From Gambelia wislizenii (taxonomy: Eukaryota; Chordata; Lepidosauria; Squamata; Crotaphytidae), in assembly GCA_030847615.1 (NCBI GenBank), contig JAUMIR010000004.1:99462001-99526000 (forward strand): a stretch of DNA of 64,000 nt, read 5' to 3'. The notes under the pieces are model-generated. The model saw only the letters and a program-made list of their open reading frames with translations, made no database searches and was not told the DNA's origin. The translations under genes and the position numbers were made by a program. Every line of letters begins with the position of its first letter. Position 1 is the first letter of the stretch. Shown here in pieces: positions 55,178-64,000 of the stretch.

Positions 55178-56394
55178 ATAATTCCAATTTGGAAAGCATC
55201 TTGGGAGCTATCATCCAGCCACAGCTGGGGCTAAAGAACACGGGAGGGGGTATGATTCTTACCAGTTTGGACCTTTCCCCACCAGTAATAAAAAAAAAAG
55301 CAATTTAAATCTATGAATCTCTGCTCAGAATCCCAAGTATAAAAGCCTCCTGGGGGTCAAACAGGAGTACAATTCTATACATGTCTACTCAGGAGTAAAC
55401 TTCACAGCAAAAGAGAGCTCAAGCCAGCCTTAATTGCACTAGCCTCTGAGCCTGTAGGGAACCAAGATGTTTGAAATAGCTGGACTGAAAAAAGCTAGTG
55501 TAATTTTTTAAAAAAAAAACTGAGCCATTTTCATTTATCCATCCTAAGGGCAACATTCTTGGAAATCAATTCATGTTGTTTGTAAACCCTAGGTTTGCAT
55601 CCAAGTTACATACTTCCTTCTTCTGGAACTGACAGTGTGCTGCATTCAGTAGAAAAGTAACCACAGCCATTTTGCCCTGTAGATAGGTCCACTGCTCTTA
55701 TGCAGAGCAAAGTATCTGCAGCCATATGACACTCCAGAAGACTCACACACAGGTTCATCACTGACATTGTCCAATAACCCTGTCTGCTTTTAATATAATT
55801 AGAAGGGTATAAAGGGGAAAAAATTGCAGCAGCACCTATTAGCTGCACCTCCAATTAAAATTTTTCATAGGACAACAGGCACTGTCAAGACCTAACATCA
55901 TGGATTATTAGAAGCAGATTCAGATGCAGTTTGCATGAGGGAGTAACTGTTCTGCTTCAGACTAGTTATACACAAGAAGTCGGTAGCTGCCTGCATACAG
56001 TTAAGACCCAAAGACAAATATAGAAAGAAAATCACAGCTGGGAGTTAAGAGAGGACACTGGATAGGTACTGAAGGTCACTCAAGCAGAAAATTTGAACAA
56101 AGAGCTAGTGCACTCCACTGCATACCATGTTCAGATCTCAGTGCAGATATCGTATGCATTTATGATTTAGCCTTTGGCAAGCCACTATTTCCAGTCTCTA
56201 ATGAAAACCCACTGAAGAGCATGCAGCTCATTGGACTGAAGTCGTTCCCACTAGTCTCGGTTTACTCACTGATAAATGAAAAATAATTTTGGTGTACCTT
56301 TGTTTGTGAAGAAAAGCCAGAGAGGCTAGAGAATTGCCACTCAGTAATGAGACTAGTATTATGTACAGAGCTTGGAGGACTTACCGTACTTTTT
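55178..56394. other. No gene recognised
   Basis: Unique sequence, with a small repeat relic near 55370-55405 (TATACATGTCTACTCAGGAG). Confidence 0.5.
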
Positions 56395-56465
56395 TGGAGC
56401 ACAACTCCCAGAATACTCCAACCAGCATGGCTAGGGGATTCTGGAAGCTGCAGTCCAAAGAGCAA
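56395..56465. mobile_element. hAT-like palindrome fragment
   Basis: CACAACTCCCAGAATACTCC, AACCAGCATGGCTAGGGG and ATTCTGGAAGCTGCAGTCCA form a short palindrome of the 'caactcccag...ctggnagttg' type. Confidence 0.5.
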
Positions 56466-56581
56466 CGTCTTCAAGCTCTGATTATATGTAAGGGGGTAAA
56501 GATTACATAAAGCCCAAGATATGCTCAAGCAATGGACTAAAGACAGAAAATGAATGCCTGAAACGACCACATGCCAAGTTA

Positions 56582-56705
56582 GGCCATTGGTCCACTACAC
56601 TAGGAGATGTCAGTACTGACTGATAATAGCTCTTCAGGGCTTTCAGGGAAAGATCTCTCCCAGTCTTATTTGAAGAAATCTAGGAAATGAGTATGGGACC
56701 TTCTT
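56582..56705 (-). repeat. tRNA-derived SINE-like relic
   Basis: CCATTGGTCCACTACACTAG, TCAGTACTGACTGATAATAG, CTCTTCAGGGCTTTCAGGG and GTATGGGACCTTCTTCATAT resemble a widespread reptile repeat whose other end is a tRNA-like head on the opposite strand. The head is lost, so the call is tentative. Confidence 0.35.
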
Positions 56706-58084
56706 CATATAAACCATCTCTTATACACAAATTAGAGCTTAACAGCAATGAGCCTTCTCCATCTATTTGCTAGTCAAAAGGTGTCATTTGAAAAAATAAT
56801 TCTTTTATTTATGTACAATCTTATTTTGGGCCTTCTCTTTCAAACAGCAACAGGCTTCCACCATAGTTATGCATCCGCAATAAAATGTATGCAACAGTTT
56901 TATTCGTGGGAGGGCAGACAGTTGATGTGCACACAGGATCTCAGCGTATGGCATCTGACTATTCCTCGGAGCATGCTGAAGAGTGTCACAGCTGGTAGGA
57001 ACTGGTCCAGTGAGGCCAGTGAGTTTTAACAATAATTAATCTAAGTATAATCATCCAACCCAGCAGCTGATAAAGAGTACACAGCTCTGGAAAACAACAC
57101 TGTGGAAAATATCTCCCCACACTCCCTGCACTGTAATCAACAGAACAAAGAGAGGGGGAATTATTAGAGATCTAGCTTGCCCTATGAGCGGAGGGAGGAA
57201 TGAAATATCTTTCCGGGAATTGCACAGAAGCACTCAGAATTTCTGAGTGATCCTGGAGGGTATTCTCAATCAACAGTCCAGTGAGGGAGGAAATGTTCAA
57301 GAACCAATGATTGTACTGAATAAGAAGAATAAATTTACTTTGAATCCTAGGGCTCAAAAACTATTCTACACAAGAATTGTTACAGTGGGGTATGTTTGTT
57401 GCTATAACACCACCACTCCCCAAAAAACTATGTAAAGTGTAGTGTGTTCTGCCTCTCGGACCCAGTTCACAGTACAGTATAATCCCTGGTGAGTTCTTCA
57501 TGTGAGATAACAGACTCATCTGTTATGCAAACCCTGTCGGAGGTCCATCACTCCAGTGGCAGCATCAATATCAAGCATTTCATTTTGGGAAATGTAGGTG
57601 GCATCTGCTGCTTTTGCCAGTGGGGATAAGCACAGCCAAGGATGGGCAAGGACTCAGGGGGAGGGTCAACCTCAGTGAGTCCTACTAGGACACACAGGTC
57701 ATGGCATTTACCATAGCATGCCAGCTGCTGAAACTTGGTTCTGTATTTCACCTTTTGCAGGTTAGCAATGGGTACACAACTTCCTAATCTCTGCTCCCTA
57801 CACACCTTTTAAAAACAGAATTATTATTTCTTTTCTGCTGTGGACCAACTGCAGATTGAAATTCTGGGTTTTGCTTGCAGTTGCCCCTTATCTCACACAT
57901 GCCCTTTAGACAAAAAAGTAATCAGATACTGGAAGATGGCTGTTTTTAAAGTGGCCTTAGTGCAATTAATGTTATGGTGTTGTATAATACATACATACCA
58001 CCTTTAGGTAACCATGTAAAGTCATACAAACAAAGAGGAATGGGCAGCCATTTTGCCACAGTACTCCCATGTGGATACCTAGGG
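56706..58084. other. No gene recognised
   Basis: Unique sequence. A plus-strand acceptor and donor pair around 57465/57490 (polypyrimidine then ...CCAG; CCCTG/GTGAGT) encloses only 23 bases and is not called. Confidence 0.45.
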
Positions 58085-59100
58085 GTCAGCTAGATGGGAG
58101 AATTAATTCCGGAAAATATCGCCCTACCTCCCTTTCGCTGCAGTGCTCATTTGTGCCCATGATGCATTCAAAATTGGTTGAAGGGAAAAAGCAGCGATTT
58201 TGCCGTTCACACGGAGCAGCAGGTAAAAATGGTGGCCACAAGTGATCTAATAGAAACTGGGGAGCAGAGCTGTCCGTGCCTGGGTTTGTGCAAGTGGGCC
58301 TCTTCAGACGAGCAAAGTGCCCCGTCCAGTTAAAGGAGGGACAGAGGGAAGAAATAGGCTAATCACTGACTCCTTGCGGGGCTCCCGAGCAACCAGCTGC
58401 CTCTGCTCCCCGCCTGCGCTTTGGCACTCCCCACGGTGCTCCCTGACTCCCTGTGGGGGTGGGTGGGTTGCTCAGGTGTTGCTTCGGTGACTATTTGGTC
58501 ACAACCAGCAGGCTTGGTGGTGGTGGCAGAGAGAGGGGGCTGTGTGTTGGGCTTCGACTCTACCAGGAGGGATTTTCCACAGCCACCCCATGAGTCATGC
58601 CAGGCTGAGGCCCCGAGCACTGCAAGGGAGAAGGGAGGCAGACTGGCTAGGTGGAAGGGGCAGAAAGAAAGTCCAAGGAAGCCTAACAGCCAGGCTGTTT
58701 CCTCGGCAAGGGCTCAAGTGAGTTGTGTCCCAAAAATCTCCCCTTTTTTAAAAAAGCAGATGCGGAAGAGCCATTTTCCGCTAAAATAAACATGCCTACT
58801 TTTGCTCTGCAGCTTGAATGCTTGTGCCAGCAAAAAACAACAGCAGCAACAACTGCTCCGGCATTGCAAGCCCTGCCTTGCAAGCCCACCCCCTCTGAGG
58901 TCAGACCAAACAACTTTCAGCTCTGCTGTGTCCCCCTTTGTGAATTGGTTGTACAGATGACCTATTGTGCACATTTTCATGCACTTTTAAAAAAAGATCT
59001 CGAGAAACAGCAAAAACTGTTATTGCGGACTATGTGGAGTTTTCAGCCCCCTCCTTGCGAATCTGGCCCTGGATCCATGAGGGCCAATAGCATTCTTTGA
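58085..59100. other. Relatively GC-rich segment of unknown origin
   Basis: Higher GC than most of the window, with scattered CpG between 58100 and 58720 (CTCCTTGCGGGGCTCCCGAG, CACTCCCCACGGTGCTCCCT). It begins GGGGTCAGCTAGATGGGAGA, which could be a transposon terminus, but I do not find its inverted partner. Frames of 122-125 codons have no recognised domain. It could be a DNA transposon relic, a weak CpG island or unique sequence. Confidence 0.3.
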
Positions 59101-59903
59101 TGATTTTTTTCATTGTGTAGGCAACCCCACACTCATCACCTTCTACCACCTTTCATATGTACTGAGACAGGCAGGCAAGCAAGCACACGCACATTACATT
59201 CCCCACGCCCACCCTGATCAGAATGTGCAGGAATGCACACTAAGGTAACTTCACAACTTCCGTCACACAGTGCCAGTCAGCTGGGGGAGAGGAAAATATT
59301 CTGTTTAGATGGAGAAGACTGCATGTGGGAATGGCTCTCCTTGCACACTGCCTTCCCTGCACATGGTTGCATGGAATTCAATTTGGTGGGTTGGCCATGG
59401 CAGCTTGGGCACCCAGCATGGGCTATAGAAAAGGCCTTTAAAGTTGCATGTGGCTCACACATATGTGATACAAGATGTTTAAGCCTACTTTCCCTACTGT
59501 TTCTAACAGGGTTTCATAAGCTTTTAAGAAGCCAGATTTGGAATGAGAAGGTTGGATTTATTCAGGTTTTTGTGAAAGGTTGGAATAAGTACAGTAAGTA
59601 AATTTCAAAGAACAAAATGCTGGGGCATCACCCATGAGTGATTTATTGTGCCTAAATGTATGTTTTTTTATTTACGTACCATATTTGTATGCCATCTTTA
59701 CTCCAAGAAGCCAAGGGCTTTGTAGCTAATGCTCTGCCCTCCTTTATCTTGAACCATCCCTCTATGAAGAAAGCTAGGTTGTGAATGGCCCAAGAGGTGA
59801 GCTTCAAGACTAACTAGCAATTCAGACACTGTAGTCTTCTCAGTCCCCTACCAGTACACTTACTCTTACCAACTTGCAAAGACTTATCACTGAGGAATTA
59901 GAT
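59101..59903. other. No gene recognised
   Basis: Unique sequence; no repeat recognised. Confidence 0.5.
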
Positions 59904-60051
59904 CAGGTTTGGGGAACATGTGGCCCTCTAGAAGCTGCTGGACTACAGATCCCATCACCCGAAGCCAACATGGATATGGGGGGGGGGCGGGGTGACAGAA
60001 GCTGCAGTCCAGAAATATTTGGAGAGCTACGCCATAAGTTTCCCACTCCTG
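59904..60051. mobile_element. hAT-like palindromic MITE
   Basis: CAGGTTTGGGGAACATGTGG with CCCTCTAGAAGCTGCTGGAC is mirrored by GAAGCTGCAGTCCAG, ATATTTGGAGAGCTACG and GTTTCCCACTCCTG. A poly-G run lies near the centre. It resembles the reptile 'caggggtggggaac...' hAT group. Confidence 0.6.
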
Positions 60052-60924
60052 CTTTAGGTAAAAGTTTTTGAGAAACATTTTAAGAGATCACTTTGCTCTA
60101 AGCAGTTTTTCCATTTCAAACACCACAAGGCAGAGGCTTGCAGACTATGCTTACTAAAGTACATAAATTATTTTAATATCTGGAAGATTTTTTAAATTTT
60201 TATACCCAGACATCTGAAAAGGAATTTAAATCAAAACTCTTCCCTTCCTTTACTTCAATTTATGTAAATACTCATGAAAATAACATGAAATTGATATTTA
60301 AAATAAGTTCAGGCTCATCATTTTATGAGTCTTTCCAAACACACAGAATTAAAACATAAAACTTCACAGTGACTACAAACAGATGCTGGAGCCAGAGGAC
60401 AAATACATCAATTTTTCTTTAAAAAAAATTCTCTAGGCCATGAACAATTAGGATATCAGTTCAAACATACCCATTTGCAGCATTTAAGCAAGTAGTAATA
60501 CAACCCTTCAGCCCAGAAATTAATCATGTTCTCTAACACCATCTTCCCTTTAATTAAACCTCTCTGTTAATATATTTGTTTCATATTTATTATATTCTAA
60601 GTGAGTTGAGGACTGTTTATTTAAAACTTCAGACAACCATTTTTCTCTGCATATAAACCCCATGTGAACACCCCTAGGTCAACCCATAGCATCATTCTCA
60701 GGTGCAGTTGTAGCTCTGTTTTCAAAGCATGCTTGTCAGCATGTATACTGCTGCAGCTATCCTTTTTAAAGTATAAATGGAAAGCAGGAGAAAATACTTC
60801 TTTGCCAAGTGTGCACATACCATCTCCTGGTCCACCATTCTCAATATTTTGGAAGTGATTTCCCTGTCTGGTTTAATGCTTTTTAAGCACTGTACTTCAC
60901 ACTGTTTTAGCTGTTCTGTTTTAA
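60052..60924. other. No gene recognised
   Basis: AT-rich unique sequence. Confidence 0.5.
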
Positions 60925-60990
60925 ACTTACATTGTAAGCCACTTTTAGTTTCATTTGGGAGAAAGGTGGGATATAATTCAAATAAATAAA
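60925..60990 (+). mobile_element. L2 LINE 3' tail, short
   Basis: TTGTAAGCCACTTTTAGTTT, GGGAGAAAGGTGGGATATAA and TTCAAATAAATAAA form an L2 terminus. Confidence 0.6.
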
Positions 60991-62121
60991 ATGATCACTG
61001 CCAAAGGCGGAGAAATTCAGGAGACATGATATCTGGATCAGTCCTAAATAAAAATTCTGAAAACAGTATTAATGGGTCTCACTTAAAGCCTGAAATTCAG
61101 GCTTAATCAATGAGACAAAGCTCATCTTTCAAAACAAGTAAGGAAGATTTCATCAGGGTCACATATGCTGATTCAGCAAATGGATCTCCACAAACCTCAT
61201 GGCAACAGTGTCAATGTGGTGGTGAAAAGGCTGTGAGACCTTTCTAGATAGGGAATAACTTATTTAAGCTTTCTACACATTGATCGGTAACCACAATTCT
61301 TCTCCAGTTTCTATATGGGTGTCAGAAGAAGGAAACAACAGCCAGCGTGGACCAATTCAGGTCTACTGTTAGGGCTTCCATATGTTTTTCTCCTTGTCCC
61401 TACTGCCGTGTTGTTAATGTTTCTGTTCCTTCCTTACTGACAATCACAATGTTTTGAGTAACCTATAGTATCCTTGGAAACCATAAAAGAAACCAGGATA
61501 GGAAGACTTAGGATGCCCATATCTTGTGCTGCCTGGCTCAGGAATCCTGGCACCAGTCCCTGGGAGAAACCTCTTCTGTTTTTTAACTTTGAAAAATCCT
61601 TCATAGTTATAGAAGCTCACTCACTTTTTCTTCCTTCTAAGAAGTGTCCCTTTAAAATTTCAGCTTGACACTGGGCAATGCAACTTGGACAACAACCAAA
61701 AATAGCCAGATTTGGAGGTATTTATCACAAATCCTTGATGAGTTAGGGCAGGTTAACACCTTTGCTTCTGGGAAGTCTTCATTTGGATTTTTGACTGACT
61801 TGAAACTGAACACTGCAATTCAGATGATGACCAAAAATATTCTGTCAAATTTAAGGCATCCAGTATGATACCCTCATGACTTGTGGCTGCCACAGACAAA
61901 TACACAGGTGTTCTTCATTATTATAGATATACAATGGATCAGTGTTATGGCCAATTACAGCCCATGTCTATGACTAACCAGACAAAGATAAACCAATCAT
62001 GTTCAGTGCATGTGCTCTACAAAGTCAATGAGTGTAGAGTCAGACTAGTATGGGTGAGAGCTCTCCTATCAGCTTTGAAGCTCAATTTAAGAACTTCTGC
62101 TAATACGGCCATCGGTTAGGA
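60991..62121. other. No gene recognised
   Basis: Unique AT-rich sequence. Confidence 0.5.
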
Positions 62122-62205
62122 GTGCTTTGATTGGGTATGGTTTCATGGCAGAAGGTTGGACTAGATGGCCCTTGTGGTCTCTTCCAACTCTATGATTCTA
62201 CGATG
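62122..62205 (+). mobile_element. CR1 LINE 3' end, short
   Basis: GTGCTTTGATTGGGTATGG, GGCAGAAGGTTGGACTAGAT, GGCCCTTGTGGTCTCTTCCA and ACTCTATGATTCTACGATGG. Confidence 0.8.
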
Positions 62206-62554
62206 GAATCAGAAGGGTAGGATGGTTATCAGAAAGTAGGTATGTTGAACTTTATGTACAGTGGAAGGCAGGATTTCTAGATTGATGAGGTACTTAGAAT
62301 TCTCTGCTGATTACTCTCCTTAACTACAGTTCCCATCATACCCTGAGAGGAGAGACTGAGGAGTAAATGTACACATTGGAACACTATAAGCCATGCACAT
62401 GGATGGACCCTTCTACCACAATAGATGACAGCGGGGAAGAGAATCTGTAACCATTCTCTTAACCAAGCCAGGATAAATTACACTTTTGAGCATTGCACTC
62501 GAAGTATTAGTTTCAGTTTCCACAGCCCTTGCAGCAGGTCTTTCAGCCTAGACT

Positions 62555-62787
62555 GGTGTGTGCGTGGGTTTGTGCCTTCAAGTTGCCTGTCAACCTATGG
62601 TGACCCCATTAATTTCATAGGATTTTCTTAGGCAAGGACTACTTAGAGGTGGTTTTGACAGTTCCACCCTCTGAAATACAGTATAGCCTACAGCACGTGG
62701 CATTTGTTGGTGGTCTCCCATCCAACTACTAACCAGGGCTGACCCTGTTTAGCTTCCAAGATCAGACCAGATCTGGTGCTTTTGGAG
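62555..62787 (-). repeat. 5S-rRNA-derived SINE
   Basis: Minus-strand copy. Tail and body: TGTGCCTTCAAGTTGCCTGT, GGTGACCCCATTAATTTC, TTAGGCAAGGACTACTTAG. The 5S head: GGTCTCCCATCCAACTACTA, ACCAGGGCTGACCCTGTTTA, GCTTCCAAGATCAGACC. Well preserved. Confidence 0.85.
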
Positions 62788-63524
62788 AAGGTATGTGAGA
62801 TAATCTGTTTGCAAGTTTATCTGATTTGCAAGTTTGCATTATCTGATGAACATGGTAGCAGTGATGGTGCCAGTGTTCTCTTTTGATAGGAGCAATAATA
62901 CACTTGACAGAATACAGAGGTTTTTTTATTTGTAAGTTAACAGAGAAAATACTTCCATTTTCATTGTTATTGCAACAAAGGCTAAAAGCTTTATTTCTAA
63001 ATGAAACCAGAAAATTATTGAAACCTAGATGGACCAAACTCTCTTCTCAGCCTGCTATTGTTCCTTATGATTGACCTTCCCTTTATATTACATTTCCTAT
63101 TTAGGGGAAAAATGAGATCAGAACAAGTGTTATTAAACATCCACACCAAAAGTAGTAAAATGCACAGGATAATTATATTTTAAAGAAAGGAAATAAGGAT
63201 TGTTTCCAATCAATAGCCAGGAGACTAATAAAAATAAAAGCATGAGAGTGTGGAGAAATACTAAGTTCAACTCTGCTGATAATGCATACCAACAGAATCC
63301 TCTAGACTCCTTGGAGTTACAAAGGTGGCCCCAGAGATTCATGCCAACTGGCCTGTTGCACTCCTGCCAACATCCCTAATGAGGGAAGTGATGAAAAAAG
63401 AGAGGCAAACCAAGTCAAGCCCTCCCTTTTGTCTTAAGACAAAAGAGACAAAGGAATCAATATTTACCAGTCTCCAAAAGGAGTGGGAAGAATTCTATTC
63501 AAATTCAAAGGGCTGTAAATTTAG
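62788..63524. other. No gene recognised
   Basis: Unique AT-rich sequence up to the CR1 at the right edge. Confidence 0.5.
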
Positions 63525-63980
63525 GTACAGGTTGGGGCGTGTGGGGAGGGGAGCGACTGGGATGGTGGGGGGTCTGGAAGCCATGCCTTATGGGGAGGGA
63601 CTTGGGGAGCTGGATATGTTTAGCCTGGAAAAAAGACACGTTAAGGGGCGATAGCCCTGTTTAAATATTTGAAGGGGTGTCACATTGAGGATGGAGCAAG
63701 CTTGTTTTCTGCTGCTCCAGAGACTGGAACACGGAGCAATGGATGCAAGCTCCAGGAACAGAGATTCCACCTCAACTTTAGGAGGAACTTTCTGACAGTA
63801 AGAGCTGTTCAGCAGTGGAACACACTCCCTCGGAGCGTGGTGGGGTCTCCTTCCTTGTAGGTCTTTAAACAGAGACTGGATGGCCATCTGTCGGGGATGC
63901 TTTGATCACGATTTCCTCATTGCAGGGGGTCAGACTGGATGGCCTTCATGGTCTCTTCCAACTCTACAATTCTATGATTT
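63525..63980 (+). mobile_element. CR1 LINE, 5'-truncated 3' end
   Basis: Encodes GGLEAMPYGEGLGELDMFSLE, then after a frameshift KGCHIEDGASLFSAAPETG, FHLNFRRNFLTVRAVQQWN and TLPRSVVGSPS, the C-terminal region of CR1 ORF2. The 3' end is GGGGGTCAGACTGGATGGCC, CATGGTCTCTTCCAACTCTA and the terminal ATTCTATGATTT. It is in the opposite orientation to the CR1 at 16 kb. The catalytic domain is absent. Confidence 0.85.
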
Positions 63981-64000
63981 ATGAAAAAGAGGAAGAAAAA

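Noticed and set aside
57440..57495. 23-base plus-strand exon with very good acceptor and donor
   Set aside because: No neighbouring exon on the plus strand and no recognisable peptide.
1..64000. CRISPR arrays, bacterial operons or prophage
   Set aside because: Repeat classes and base composition are those of a vertebrate nuclear genome; no regularly spaced short repeats.

Overview
The window looks like intronic or intergenic sequence of a squamate reptile, most likely an iguanian lizard. It is AT-rich with no long host open reading frames. The repeats place it: tRNA-type Sauria SINEs with a Bov-B-like 3' tail, 5S-rRNA-headed SINEs with the same tail type (5S-Sauria SINEs, known from Anolis), CR1, L2 and L1 LINE pieces, Penelope-derived palindromes, and many non-autonomous hAT-like and Tigger/pogo-like DNA transposons. 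The species is inferred from repeat content only.

Host genes: no protein could be identified. The best evidence for a host transcript is on the minus strand near the left edge. Two short open exons (5273-5204 and 5117-5008) flank a well-formed 86-bp intron, and are followed by about 1.4 kb of unique sequence that could be a 3' untranslated region. Another possible terminal exon lies at 258-145. All three are low to moderate confidence and none could be assigned to a gene.

Layout. 0-8 kb: candidate minus-strand gene ends mixed with SINEs, Tigger-like elements, a palindromic element and a perfect 22-bp hairpin. 8-11.7 kb: a Penelope palindrome inserted at the edge of a hAT palindrome, a 919-bp Tigger-like element, and a 520-bp solo LTR with a 5-bp target duplication. 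11.7-24 kb: mostly unique, with a triple-nested SINE/CR1/Penelope locus at 15.9-16.9 kb and an unfamiliar terminal-inverted-repeat element at 18.1-18.7 kb. 24-39 kb: a hAT palindrome inside a LINE relic, SINEs, three Tigger-like elements of a second family, and a second copy of the unfamiliar element (36.1-37.3 kb) carrying a Tigger-like insertion filled with a GC-rich tandem repeat. 39-46 kb: a minus-strand L1 relic broken by a SINE and an L2 3' end, then an open LINE C-terminal frame with a zinc finger. 46-64 kb: the largest Penelope copy, hAT and L2 fragments, 5S SINEs, and a CR1 3' end at the right edge.

The repeats do not form a pathway. What links them is insertion history: target-site duplications and nesting give relative ages, and SINE tails match the tails of the LINEs likely to mobilise them. 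I found no clear undescribed system. The most distinctive material is the Penelope-derived inverted-dimer family, the unfamiliar TIR family and the perfect hairpin at 2443-2507.
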